This document shows positions 42,244-50,762 of a stretch of DNA of 64,000 bases, piece by piece. This DNA is from CAMDHY01 sp046156265 (lineage in GTDB: Bacteria > Pseudomonadota > Alphaproteobacteria > Rhizobiales > Segnochrobactraceae), in contig NZ_JAWDIR010000022.1 in NCBI RefSeq assembly GCF_046156265.1, forward strand, positions 1-64,000, written 5' to 3'. Positions within the stretch are counted from its first letter, which is position 1, and each line of letters opens with the position of its first letter. The notes beneath the pieces were generated by a model. The model had not been told where the DNA came from, ran no database searches, and worked only from the letters and a program-made list of their open reading frames with translations. A program made the translations under genes and the position numbers.

Positions 42244-43524
42244 TCAGCGGAAGAGCGACGGCAGCCAGAGGGAGAGGGCCGGAATGTACGTCACCAGCAT
42301 CAGCACCGCGAGGGAGGCGCAGTAGAAGGGCCAGATCGTCCGGAGCGCCTGGCCGAGGGGGATCTTCGCCACCGCGCAGCCGACGAACAGCACCGCCCCC
42401 ACCGGTGGCGTGCAGAGGCCGATGCCGAGATTGAGGATGAGGATGACGCCGAAGTGGACGGGGTCCATGCCGAAGGCCGTCACCACCGGCAGGAAGATCG
42501 GCGTGGTGATGATGATCAGCGGCGACATGTCCATGAAGGTGCCGAGGAACAGGAGCACGATGTTGAGGAGCAGGAAGATGACGAGCGGCTCGTCGCTGAT
42601 CGCCTTCAGGAAGCCGGTGAGCGCCGCCGGCACCTGCAGGTAGGCGAGCAGCCAGCCGAAGGAGGCGGCGCAGCCGATGACGAGGAGCACCATCGCCGTG
42701 GTGCGGGCGGCCCCCAGCGTCGCCTCGACGAAGCCGGACCAGCCGAGGCCGCGGTAAACGAGCAGCGTCACCAGCAGGGCGTAGACGACGGCGATGCACG
42801 AGCTCTCGGCGGCGGTGAAGACGCCGGAGCGAACGCCGCCAAAGATGATGGCGATGAGCAGGATGCCGGGGATCGCCTGCAGGGCCCGCCAGCCGAGGTT
42901 GGCGAAGCCCGGGAAGGGCTCGGTCGGGTAGCCGCGGCGGCGGGCGACGAAGAAGGCGGCGACCGCCAGCGCCATCGCCAGAAGCAGGCCGGGGATGATG
43001 CCGGCGGTGAACAGGTCGGCGATCGAGATGCCACCGCCGCCGGAGATCGCATAGATGATCATGTTGTGGGAGGGCGGGATCAGGAGCGCGATGATCGCCG
43101 CCGTGACGGTGACGTTGACGGCATAGTCGACGTCGTAGCCGCGCGCCTTCATCTGCGGGATCATCAGCCCGCCGATCGCCGAGGCGTCGGCCACCGCCGA
43201 ACCGGAGATGCCGCCGAAGAGCGTCGAGGCGGCGATGTTGACCTGGCCGAGGCCGCCGCGGAAGTGGCCGACGAAGCCGGCGGCGAGCGCCACCAGCCGG
43301 GCGGCGATGCCGCCGCGCACCATCAGGTCGCCGGCATAGATGAAGAACGGGATCGCCATCAGCGAGAACGAGCTGACGCCGGAATTCATCCGCTGGAAGA
43401 CGATGAGCGGCGGCAGGCCCATGTAGACGACGGTGGCGAGCGAGGCGATGCCGAGGCAGAAGGCGATCGGCGTGCCGATCAACAGCAGCCCGACGAAGGT
43501 GCCGAACAGGATCAGGAGTTCCAA
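42244..43524 (-). CDS. dctM: TRAP transporter large permease, DctM type
   Basis: The 426-residue integral membrane protein has about twelve helices and the DctM signatures LASATVVY-like opening (FGTFVGLLLIGTPIAFCLGIASL), GGISGSAVADASAIG and TPPVGAVLFVG. It carries the substrate across the inner membrane, driven by a sodium gradient. The start is a TTG at 43524 after GGGAGGA, overlapping the small-permease gene by 13 bases. Confidence 0.93.
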   Translation of the reverse strand: MELLILFGTFVGLLLIGTPIAFCLGIASLATVVYMGLPPLIVFQRMNSGVSSFSLMAIPFFIYAGDLMVRGGIAARLVALAAGFVGHFRGGLGQVNIAASTLFGGISGSAVADASAIGGLMIPQMKARGYDVDYAVNVTVTAAIIALLIPPSHNMIIYAISGGGGISIADLFTAGIIPGLLLAMALAVAAFFVARRRGYPTEPFPGFANLGWRALQAIPGILLIAIIFGGVRSGVFTAAESSCIAVVYALLVTLLVYRGLGWSGFVEATLGAARTTAMVLLVIGCAASFGWLLAYLQVPAALTGFLKAISDEPLVIFLLLNIVLLFLGTFMDMSPLIIITTPIFLPVVTAFGMDPVHFGVILILNLGIGLCTPPVGAVLFVGCAVAKIPLGQALRTIWPFYCASLAVLMLVTYIPALSLWLPSLFR

Positions 43525-44066
43525 GAGACGTCCTCCCGGCCCGGACCGATGACGAAGCGGCGCACCAGCCGCTCGAGCGAGAACAGGAAGATCAGCACGC
43601 CGCCGCCGACGATCGGCATGTAGTCGACGCCGCCGGGCAGCCCGAGCGTCGGCAGGGTGGCCGTCCAGGTGCCGATCGTCAGCGTCATGCCGTACCAGGC
43701 CATGGCGGCGCCGAAGCCGCCGGTGACGACGTCGCTGACGCAGCGCATGGCGAAGGCGGCGCGCGGCGAGGCGATGGCGAGCAGCACCTCGAAGCCCAGG
43801 TGGTAGTTCTCGCGGACGCCGACGGCGGCGCCGAGGAAGATGAACCAGCCCATCAGCACGATCGCCGCCGGCTCGGTCCAGGCGGGCGAGGCGTTCAGCA
43901 CATAGCGGCCCCACACCTGCCAGGCGACGAAGGCGGTCATCAGCACGAGGCCGACCGCGGCGATCCACAGGGCGAGGGTGGAGAGCACGCCGAGGACGCG
44001 CGAGATCAGCACCAGCGCCGGCGGGAGGTGGTGGTCGGCGATGCCATCGGAGTGGGCGGTGCGCAT
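43512..44066 (-). CDS. dctQ: TRAP transporter small permease, DctQ type
   Basis: The 184-residue protein has four membrane helices (LALWIAAVGLVLMTAFVAW, AIVLMGWFIFLGAAV, GAAMAWYGMTLTIG, MPIVGGGVLIFLFSLERL) and the DctQ pattern WQVWGRYVLN...W. It pairs with the DctM permease encoded next. The ATG at 44066 is chosen because the region further upstream is repeat sequence. Confidence 0.9.
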   Translation of the reverse strand: MRTAHSDGIADHHLPPALVLISRVLGVLSTLALWIAAVGLVLMTAFVAWQVWGRYVLNASPAWTEPAAIVLMGWFIFLGAAVGVRENYHLGFEVLLAIASPRAAFAMRCVSDVVTGGFGAAMAWYGMTLTIGTWTATLPTLGLPGGVDYMPIVGGGVLIFLFSLERLVRRFVIGPGREDVSWNS

Positions 44067-44149
44067 GGGGGGCCTCGGGTGGGCGGCAGACGGGACGCGT
44101 CCTCCCCCTGCCGGAAAAAAACTGCGCAGCGGGCGCAGCAAGTGGAGCG

Positions 44150-44303
44150 CGTCCTCCCCCTGTCAGGGGGGAGGACAGCCGGCGAAGCCGGCAGGTGGGG
44201 GCCCGTCAATCCGGAGCGCGACGTCGGCGTGGTCGTGCGGATTGACGGGCCCCACCCTGGCGACCTGCGGTCGCCTGTCCCTCCCCCTGGCAGGGGAGGG
44301 ACG
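44150..44303. repeat. Dispersed ~150-bp intergenic repeat, copy 2
   Basis: This copy matches the one at 32266-32414 at both ends and in the paired GTGGGGGCCCGTCAATCC and GGATTGACGGGCCCCACC blocks, with a different loop. A partial end unit (CGTCCTCCCCCTGCC) lies at about 44097-44111. It occupies the gap between dctP and dctQ and may lower expression of the permease genes relative to the binding protein. Confidence 0.88.
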
Positions 44304-44363
44304 CCTTCGCGGGTTTGGCGCGCGTCAGCGCGAAGAACTGGAACCCGGCGATCTAGCCAGCTC

Positions 44364-45347
44364 TCACTCCCCCGCCTGGATCCGCGCGACGAGGTCCTTC
44401 AGCTTCGGGTCGGTGACGAAGGAGGCGTAGAAGGGCTGCATCGCGGCGATGAACTCCTCCTTGTTGACCTCGTTGATCTTGGCGCCGCCGGCCTCGACCA
44501 TCTTGCGCGACTCCGCCTCGCGGGCGTCCCAGAGCTCGCGCATCTTGGCCACCGAGTCCTTCGCCGCCTGCTTCACCAGCGCCTGGTCCTCGGGGGTGAG
44601 CTTGTCCCAGGCGATCTTCGACATCACCAGGGCTTCCGGCGCCATCGAGTGCTGCGACAGGCTGTAGTACGGCGCCACCTCGAAGTGCTTGGTGGACTCG
44701 TAGCTCGGCCAGTTGTTCTCGGCGCCGTCGATGACGCCGGTCTGCAGGCCGGAATAGACCTCGCCGAAGGACATCGGCGTGGCGTTGGCGCCGAGACCGT
44801 TGACCATGCCGACGAACATGTCGGACTGCTGCACCCGGATCTTCATGCCCTTCATGTCTTCGACGGTGACGATCGGCTTCTTCGAATTGTAGAAGGAGCG
44901 CGCACCGGAATCGTAGAAGGCGAGGCCGATCAGGCCGTGCGGCTCGAAGGCGGCGAGGATCTCCTCGCCGATCGGGCCGTCCATCGTCTCGCGCATGTGC
45001 TCGGTCGACTTGAAGATGAACGGCAGCGCCGGGACGCTCGTCTCGGGGATGAGGTTGTTGAGCGGCGCGAGGTTGATGCGGTTCATGTCGATGACGCCGA
45101 ACCGCGTCTGCTCGATGGTGTCCTTCTCTTGGCCGAGCTGGGCGGCGTTGAGGACGTCGATCGACAGTCGGCCGCCGGAGCGCTCCTTCAGGAGCTCGCC
45201 CATGTATTCGACCGCGACCACCGTCGGGTAGCCGTCCGGGTGGATGTCGGCGGACTTGAGCACGATGGTGTCGGCGGCAAACGCGGTGGTGGACATGAGC
45301 GCGCCGGCGAGCGCGAAGGGCAGCGTGAAGCTCTTGAAGGCGTTCAT
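44364..45347 (-). CDS. dctP: TRAP transporter solute-binding protein, DctP type
   Basis: The 327-residue periplasmic protein has a signal peptide (FKSFTLPFALAGALMSTTAFA). In its DctP fold, GMKIRVQQSDMFVGMVNGLGANATPMSFGEVYSGLQTGVIDGAENNWPSYESTKH contains the conserved Arg that grips the substrate carboxylate. GGAGGACC precedes the ATG at 45347. In this operon the likely ligand is a uronate or a short oligogalacturonide. Confidence 0.93.
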   Translation of the reverse strand: MNAFKSFTLPFALAGALMSTTAFAADTIVLKSADIHPDGYPTVVAVEYMGELLKERSGGRLSIDVLNAAQLGQEKDTIEQTRFGVIDMNRINLAPLNNLIPETSVPALPFIFKSTEHMRETMDGPIGEEILAAFEPHGLIGLAFYDSGARSFYNSKKPIVTVEDMKGMKIRVQQSDMFVGMVNGLGANATPMSFGEVYSGLQTGVIDGAENNWPSYESTKHFEVAPYYSLSQHSMAPEALVMSKIAWDKLTPEDQALVKQAAKDSVAKMRELWDAREAESRKMVEAGGAKINEVNKEEFIAAMQPFYASFVTDPKLKDLVARIQAGE

Positions 45348-45409
45348 TGTTGGTCCTCCCTGGTGGTCGTTGCGAAGCCTGTGCCGCGCGCCCTCCCCGG
45401 CGCGCGCGG

Positions 45410-46813
45410 TCACAGGCGGTAGGCCTCCTTGGCGAGACGGTAGGCGAGGTCGTGCGCCACCGCGTGCGCCTCGTCCTCGTCGAGGCGGTGGGTGACGACG
45501 AGGTTGGCGAGAAAGCCGCAGTCGACCCGCCGCGAGACGTCGTGGCGGGCGGGGATCGAGGGGAAGGCGCGGGTGTCGTCGTTGAAGCCGACGGTGTTGT
45601 AGAAGCCGGCCGTCTCGGTCACGAGCTCGCGGTAGCGGCGCATGCCCTCCGGGCTGTCGAAGAACCACCAGGCCGGCCCGAGCTTGAGGCACGGATAGTG
45701 GCCGGCGAGCGGGGCGAGCTCGCGGGAATAGGCGGTCTCGTCCAGCGTGAAGAGGATGACCGAGAGGTCGCGCTCCGCCCCGAAGGCGTCGAGCAGCGGT
45801 TTGAGCGCCTCGACGTAGCCGGTGGGCATCGGGATATCGGCGCCCTTGTCGCGGCCGAAGCGGGCGAAAACCGAGGCGTCGTGGTTGCGGAACGAGCCCG
45901 GGTGGATCTGCATGACGAGGCCGTCGTCGAGGCTCATGCGCGCCATCTCGGTGAGCATCTGGGCGCGGAAGAGCTCGGCGTCGCCAGCCTCGCCGCGGCC
46001 GGAGACGACGCGGTCGAACAGGCGCTCGGCCTCGGCCGGACCGAGGTTGGCCGTGCGGGCGGTCGGGTGGCCGTGGTCGGTGGCGGTGGCGCCGAAGGAC
46101 TGGAAGACGGCGCGGCGGGCGCGGTGGGCGGCGAGGTAGCCGCGCCAGGATCGCGTGTCCTCGCCGGTCATGTCGGCGAGGCGATCGAGGTTGGCGGCGA
46201 AGCCCTCGAAGTCGGGGTCGACGACGGGATCCGGGCGGTAGGCGGTGACGACGCGGCCGGGCCAGCCGGAGGCGCGGATCATCGCGTGCCACTTGAGGTC
46301 GTCGAGCGGGCTCTCGGTGGTGGCGATCACCTCGATGTTGAAGCGCTCGTAGAGGGCGCGCGGCCGGAACTCGTCGCGGGCGAGGCAGCCGGCGATGGCG
46401 TCATAGGTCTCGTCGGCGGTGTCAGCCGAGAGGCGGACGTCGATGCCGAACAGATCCTGGAAGGTCTGGTCCAGCCAGAGGCGGGTCGGCGTGCCGCGGA
46501 AGAGGTGCCAGTGCGCGGCAAAGCGGCGCCAGATGGCGCGGGGGTCGGTCTCGACCGGACCGCCGTCGCGGCGGGGCACGCCAAGGTCTTCCAGGCGCAC
46601 GCCCTGGCTGTGCAGCATGCGGAAGACGTAGTGGTCGGGCACGACAAGGAGCTGCGCCGGATCGGGAAAATGCTCGTTCTCCGCGAACCAGCGCGGATCG
46701 GTGTGGCCGTGCGGGGAGATGATCGGCAGATGCCGGACGGCCTCGTAGAGGCGGCGGGCGATGGCGCGGGTCGCGGGATCGGCGGGCAGCAGGCGGTCGT
46801 CGGAGATCAGCAC
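45410..46813 (-). CDS. uxaC: Glucuronate/galacturonate isomerase
   Basis: The 467-residue protein is a uronate isomerase of the amidohydrolase superfamily. It has SPHGHTDPRWFAEN (metal-binding HxH), ATTESPLDDLKWH, QIHPGSFRNHD and GWWFFDSPEGM-like and FNDDTRAF blocks. It turns D-glucuronate into D-fructuronate or D-galacturonate into D-tagaturonate. The GTG start at 46813 follows GGGAGG and overlaps the stop of the regulator gene, so it is translationally coupled to it. Confidence 0.95.
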   Translation of the reverse strand: MLISDDRLLPADPATRAIARRLYEAVRHLPIISPHGHTDPRWFAENEHFPDPAQLLVVPDHYVFRMLHSQGVRLEDLGVPRRDGGPVETDPRAIWRRFAAHWHLFRGTPTRLWLDQTFQDLFGIDVRLSADTADETYDAIAGCLARDEFRPRALYERFNIEVIATTESPLDDLKWHAMIRASGWPGRVVTAYRPDPVVDPDFEGFAANLDRLADMTGEDTRSWRGYLAAHRARRAVFQSFGATATDHGHPTARTANLGPAEAERLFDRVVSGRGEAGDAELFRAQMLTEMARMSLDDGLVMQIHPGSFRNHDASVFARFGRDKGADIPMPTGYVEALKPLLDAFGAERDLSVILFTLDETAYSRELAPLAGHYPCLKLGPAWWFFDSPEGMRRYRELVTETAGFYNTVGFNDDTRAFPSIPARHDVSRRVDCGFLANLVVTHRLDEDEAHAVAHDLAYRLAKEAYRL

Positions 46814-47568
46814 GGCACGGCCTCCCGGGAGAGGTCGGGGCCGCCGGCGGTGACGACGTCCTCGGCCGGGGTGGTGAGCACGCGCCGGACGGTGGCGAGG
46901 TGGAGGTGCATGGCGGCCCGGGCGGCGTCGGGATCGCGAACGGCGATGGCGGCGAGGATCGCCTCGTGCTCGTGCGCCGTCCCCTCGCGGGCGCCACGAA
47001 ACAGGCCGGTGGTGTCGCCCATGCGCAGGAACAGCGGCGAGAACATCTCCCGCCAGAGCTGGTCGACGATGCGGGCCAGCACCTCGTTGCCGGTCGCCTC
47101 GGCGATGCGGACGTGGAAGCCGTGGTCGGCGTCGCTGTGGGCGGCCGCCCCCGGGCAGGCGCGCATCTCGGCGATGGCGGCGGCGAGCGCGGCGAGGTCG
47201 GCGTCCGAGCGGGCGAGCGCCGCACGGGCCGCCGTCTCGCCCTCGATCGCCTCGCGCGCCTCGACCAGGGCGAGCGGGCCGCTGCCGGCATCGGCGAGCG
47301 CGCGGGCGAAGCCGCCGGTGACGAGGTCCGGCGACGGTGCGTGGACGACCCAGGCGCCGGAGCCCATCCGCACCTCGACGACGCCGGCGAGCTCGAGCGC
47401 GATCATCGCCTCGCGAACGACGGGACGCGATACGCCCAGGGATTGTGCCAGCTCGCGCTCGGCGGGCAGGCGGCTGCCGACCGGGAGCTCCCCCGCGGCG
47501 ACGAGGCGGGCGAGCTGCTCGGCCACCTTCTGGTAGAGACGCAGCGGCGCAATGGGTGTGATCGGCAC
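46807..47568 (-). CDS. GntR/FadR-family regulator of the uronate operon
   Basis: The 253-residue regulator has a GntR winged helix (LPVGSRLPAERELAQSLGVSRPVVREAMIALELAGVVEVRMGSGAWV) and a C-terminal FCD domain with metal-binding histidines (HVRIAEATGN, HEAILAAI, HLHLATVRRVL). FCD domains bind organic acids. The GTG at 47568 follows GGAGGGGG. It is the first gene of the leftward operon and is divergent from kdgK. It probably represses both sides until a uronate intermediate is bound. Confidence 0.9.
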   Translation of the reverse strand: MPITPIAPLRLYQKVAEQLARLVAAGELPVGSRLPAERELAQSLGVSRPVVREAMIALELAGVVEVRMGSGAWVVHAPSPDLVTGGFARALADAGSGPLALVEAREAIEGETAARAALARSDADLAALAAAIAEMRACPGAAAHSDADHGFHVRIAEATGNEVLARIVDQLWREMFSPLFLRMGDTTGLFRGAREGTAHEHEAILAAIAVRDPDAARAAMHLHLATVRRVLTTPAEDVVTAGGPDLSREAVPC

Positions 47569-47614
47569 GGGTAGCCCCCTCCAAGGCTTGCCGAGTATGA
47601 CCCCGTTGGTTAGA

Positions 47615-47633
47615 TGGTCAAGTGGCCAGACCA
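47615..47633. promoter_or_regulatory. Inverted repeat TGGTC-9-GACCA, candidate GntR operator
   Basis: TGGTC (47615-47619) pairs with GACCA (47629-47633), and overlapping GGCCA/TGGCC words extend the symmetry. The site lies in the 105-base gap between the divergent GntR gene and kdgK, where a shared operator is expected. It is AT-richer than the flanks. Confidence 0.5.
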
Positions 47634-47673
47634 GTTGGCCGGGGCACGTCGGGGTTGAGGGGGAGGACGCTGG

Positions 47674-48660
47674 ATGCCGCAGAGGCGGAGCGACGCCACG
47701 GGAACGGACCGGGCGGTGGCGGGGGCCATGAAGCACGGACCGGCGCTGTTGTGCCTGGGCGAGGCGATGGTGGAGTTCAACCGGCCCGAGGACGGGCCGG
47801 CGTGGCGCCAGGGGTTCGGCGGCGACACCTCCAACACGGCGATCGCCGCGGCCCGCCTCGGCGTTTCCGCCGGCTACGTCAGCCGCGTCGGCAGCGACCT
47901 GTTCGGCCGGATGCTGCTCGACCTCTGGCAGGCGGAGGGCGTCGACACGACGACGGTGCAGGTCGATGCCGCCGCGCCGACGGGCCTCTATTTCGTCACC
48001 CACGGCGCCGAGGGCCACAGCTTCGAGTACCGCCGGTCGGGCTCGGCGGCGAGCCGGATGACGGCCGAGCGGATGCCCTTGTCGGCGATCCGTGCCGCCC
48101 GGGTGCTGCACCTGTCGGCGATCAGCCAGGCGATCTCCGAGACGGCCTGCGAGGCGTCCTTCGCCGCGATCGAGTCGGCCCGGGCGGCGGGCGTCACCAT
48201 CTCCTACGACACCAACCTGCGCCTGAAGCTGTGGACGCTCGAGCGGGCCTGGTCGGTGATCGATGCGACACTCCGGCATGCCGACATCGTACTGCCTGGC
48301 CTCGACGATGCGCGAACCCTGATGGGCGTCGACGATCCCGACACGATCTGCGACCGGCTGCTGAAGCGCGGCGCCAAGGTGGTGGCGCTGACGATGGGCG
48401 CCGACGGCGTGCTCGTCGCCACCGCTGACGCACGGGCCCGGATCGCGCCGCACAGGGTCGAGGCGGTCGACGCGACCGGTGCGGGCGATGCCTTCGACGG
48501 GGCGTTCCTGGCCGAGTGGCTGGCGACCGGGGACGCCTTCGCCAGCGCCCGCTTCGCCAACGCCGCCGCGGCGCTCTCCGTGCAGGGCTACGGCGCGGTG
48601 GCGCCGCTGCCGCGCCGCGACGCCGTCGAGGCGCTGCTGCGGACCGCCGGGGAGAGCTGA
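47674..48660 (+). CDS. kdgK: 2-keto-3-deoxygluconate kinase
   Basis: The 328-residue protein is a PfkB-family sugar kinase. It has the N-terminal GEAMVEFNR, GGDTSNTAIAAARLG and the C-terminal ATP/catalytic block VDATGAGDAFDGAFLAEWL, whose Asp is the base. In this locus it should phosphorylate 2-keto-3-deoxygluconate, the meeting point of the uronate routes. The ATG at 47674 has a strong AGGGGGAGG site; an ATG at 47728 would give a more usual N-terminus. Confidence 0.92.
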   Translation: MPQRRSDATGTDRAVAGAMKHGPALLCLGEAMVEFNRPEDGPAWRQGFGGDTSNTAIAAARLGVSAGYVSRVGSDLFGRMLLDLWQAEGVDTTTVQVDAAAPTGLYFVTHGAEGHSFEYRRSGSAASRMTAERMPLSAIRAARVLHLSAISQAISETACEASFAAIESARAAGVTISYDTNLRLKLWTLERAWSVIDATLRHADIVLPGLDDARTLMGVDDPDTICDRLLKRGAKVVALTMGADGVLVATADARARIAPHRVEAVDATGAGDAFDGAFLAEWLATGDAFASARFANAAAALSVQGYGAVAPLPRRDAVEALLRTAGES

Positions 48661-48686
48661 AAGCGCGAAGGGCACGTCGTCGGGCC

Positions 48687-48726
48687 TCGACAATTCATAT
48701 GATGACTTGTATGTCATAGTATGAAT
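48687..48726 (+). promoter_or_regulatory. Promoter of kduI operon with 34-base inverted repeat
   Basis: ATTCATATGATGAC (48693-48706) and GTCATAGTATGAAT (48713-48726) are inverted copies with 12 of 14 bases matching, around TTGTAT. A -35 TCGACA (48687-48692) and -10 TATGTC (48710-48715) at 17-base spacing overlap the repeat. The stretch is strikingly AT-rich for this genome. The TTGTATGtCA-like core resembles FadR/GntR operators. The GntR gene at the end of this operon is the likely binder. Confidence 0.6.
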
Positions 48727-48783
48727 TTTTCGGGCGGTCATCCCCCTTTTTGCGGGGTCCGCCGAGGCAGGAGAGCGACGCGC

Positions 48784-49620
48784 ATGCGGATCGAGAAGCG
48801 GTGGGCGCCGACGCCCGAGGAGGCGCAGGGCTTCGATACCGAGGCGCTCAGGAAGGCGTTCCTGGTGGAGAACCTGTTCCGGGCGGGCGAGATCGCGATC
48901 GTCGCGACGCATCTCGACCGGCTGATCGTCGGCGGCGCCGTGCCGGACGGCACGCCCCTGACGCTGACGGCTGCCGCCCCCACCGGCACGCCGGGCTTCC
49001 TCGACCGGCGCGAGATGGCGGTGGTCAACATCGGCGCCGCCGGCGGCGTCACCGTCGGCGGCACGCGCCATCCCCTCGCCCACCGCGACGTCATCTACAT
49101 CGGCATGGGCGCCGGCCCGGTGACCTTCGACAGCGACGAGGGGGCGGCGCCGGCGCGGTTCTACTTCGTCAGCGCCCCGGCCCACACGGCCCATCCGACG
49201 GTGGCGATCCCGCAGGCCAGCGCGAAGCGCGTCGACCTCGGCACGCCGGAGACGTCGAACCAGCGCTCAATCTTCCAGTTCGTGCATCCGGCGGTCTGCA
49301 AGTCGTGCCAGCTCGTCTTCGGCTACACCGCGCTCGCCACCGGTTCGGTGTGGAACACCATGCCGGCGCATGTGCACGACCGGCGTTCGGAGGCGTATCT
49401 CTACTTTGCCCTGCCGGAGGCGGCGCGCGTCTTCCATTTCATGGGCGAGCCCGACGAGACCCGCCATCTCGTGCTGAAGAACGAGGAAGGGGCGCTGTCG
49501 CCGGGCTGGTCGATCCATTGCGGCGCCGGTACAGCCAACTACACCTTCGTGTGGGCGATGGCGGGCGACAACGTCGACTATACCGACGTCGACCCGGTGG
49601 CGATGGAGAGCCTGCGTTGA
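48784..49620 (+). CDS. kduI: 5-keto-4-deoxyuronate isomerase
   Basis: The 278-residue protein is KduI, which isomerises 5-keto-4-deoxyuronate to 3-deoxy-D-glycero-2,5-hexodiulosonate in the breakdown of pectin or glycosaminoglycans. MPAHVHDRRSEAYLYF supplies the zinc-binding His and Glu residues, and FHFMGEPDETRHLVLKNEEGALSPGWSIHCGAGTANYTFVWAM is the family C-terminal block. AGGAGAG precedes the ATG. It is the first gene of a four-gene rightward operon. Confidence 0.96.
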   Translation: MRIEKRWAPTPEEAQGFDTEALRKAFLVENLFRAGEIAIVATHLDRLIVGGAVPDGTPLTLTAAAPTGTPGFLDRREMAVVNIGAAGGVTVGGTRHPLAHRDVIYIGMGAGPVTFDSDEGAAPARFYFVSAPAHTAHPTVAIPQASAKRVDLGTPETSNQRSIFQFVHPAVCKSCQLVFGYTALATGSVWNTMPAHVHDRRSEAYLYFALPEAARVFHFMGEPDETRHLVLKNEEGALSPGWSIHCGAGTANYTFVWAMAGDNVDYTDVDPVAMESLR

Positions 49621-49622
49621 CG

Positions 49623-50390
49623 ATGAGCCTGTTCTCGCTCGCCGGCCGGCGGGCGCTGGTCACCGGTGCCAACACCGGTATCGGCCGAGGCATTTCCGAG
49701 GCGCTCGCCGCCGCCGGCGCCACCGTGGTGCTCGCCGGGCGCTCGCCGATGGACGAGACGATGGCGGCGATCACCGCCGCCGGGGGCAAGGCCGCGCCGC
49801 TCAGCCTCGAGCTCCGCGAGGTCACTTCCCCCGACGGCGCCGGGGCGGTCTTCGACGCGGCGGTGGGGCTCGTCGGGCCGATCGACATCCTCGTCAACAA
49901 TGCCGGCATCATCCGCCGCGCCGACGCCGTCGACGTGACGGAGGCCGACTGGGACGCGGTGATGGATTCGAACCTGAAGTCGGCGTTCTTCCTCGCCCAG
50001 GCGTTCGGGCGGCGGGTGCTGGCCGAGCCGGGGCGGACGGGCAAGGTGATCAACGTCGCCTCGCTGCTCGCCTTCCAGGGCGGCATCCGCATCGCCGCCT
50101 ACACCTCGTCGAAGAGCGGCCTCGCCGGGCTGACGCGGCTGCTCGCCTGCGAGTGGGCGGGGCGCGGCATCAACGTCAACGCCATCGCGCCGGGCTATGC
50201 CGAGACCAACAACACCGAGGCGCTGCGCGCCGACACCGAGCGCTCGACCGAGATCCTGAAGCGCATCCCGGCCGGGCGCTGGGCGAAGCCCGCCGACTTC
50301 GGCGGTGCGGCCGTATTCCTCGCGAGCGAGGCGTCGGACTATGTGCATGGCGCCGTGCTGCCGGTCGACGGCGGCTGGCTGGCGCGGTGA
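49623..50390 (+). CDS. kduD: 2-deoxy-D-gluconate 3-dehydrogenase (short-chain dehydrogenase)
   Basis: The 255-residue SDR enzyme reduces the KduI product to 2-keto-3-deoxygluconate. It has the cofactor loop TGANTGIGRGI, NNAGIIRR, catalytic Ser (VASLLAFQGG), Tyr-x3-Lys (YTSSKSG) and APGYAETNNTEALR, which is typical of KduD. The start is two bases after the kduI stop. Confidence 0.95.
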   Translation: MSLFSLAGRRALVTGANTGIGRGISEALAAAGATVVLAGRSPMDETMAAITAAGGKAAPLSLELREVTSPDGAGAVFDAAVGLVGPIDILVNNAGIIRRADAVDVTEADWDAVMDSNLKSAFFLAQAFGRRVLAEPGRTGKVINVASLLAFQGGIRIAAYTSSKSGLAGLTRLLACEWAGRGINVNAIAPGYAETNNTEALRADTERSTEILKRIPAGRWAKPADFGGAAVFLASEASDYVHGAVLPVDGGWLAR

Positions 50391-50401
50391 GGAGAACGGC
50401 G

Positions 50402-50752
50402 ATGACCGACCACGCGGCCTCGGGCCCCTTCGTCGATGCCGCCGCGGCGGCCTGGACGGACCTCAGCGGCGGCATCCGCCGGCAGTTGCTCACCCATGAC
50501 GAGCGCATGATGATGGTGCGCGTCGCCTTCGAGCAGGGCGCCGTCGGTGCACTGCACAGCCATCCGCACATACAATGCAGCCTCGTCGAATCGGGCACGT
50601 TCGACGTCACGATTTCAGGCGTGACGACGAGGCTGTCCGCCGGGTCGTCGTTCCTGGTGCCGGGCGATGCCGTGCACGGCTGCGTGGCGGTGGAGGCGGG
50701 TGCCCTCGTCGACGTGTTCACGCCGCCCAGGGCGGACTTCCTCGGGGACTGA
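50402..50752 (+). CDS. kdgF: KdgF cupin, unsaturated-uronate opening enzyme
   Basis: The 116-residue single-domain cupin matches KdgF, which turns the unsaturated sugar uronates released by polysaccharide lyases into their linear keto form for KduI. The metal site is HSHPHIQ (residues 52-58) with His92 (VPGDAVHGC), and VDVFTPPRADFL is the usual KdgF ending. Its place directly after kduI and kduD supports the call. Confidence 0.92.
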   Translation: MTDHAASGPFVDAAAAAWTDLSGGIRRQLLTHDERMMMVRVAFEQGAVGALHSHPHIQCSLVESGTFDVTISGVTTRLSAGSSFLVPGDAVHGCVAVEAGALVDVFTPPRADFLGD

Positions 50753-50762
50753 CGGGAGAGGC

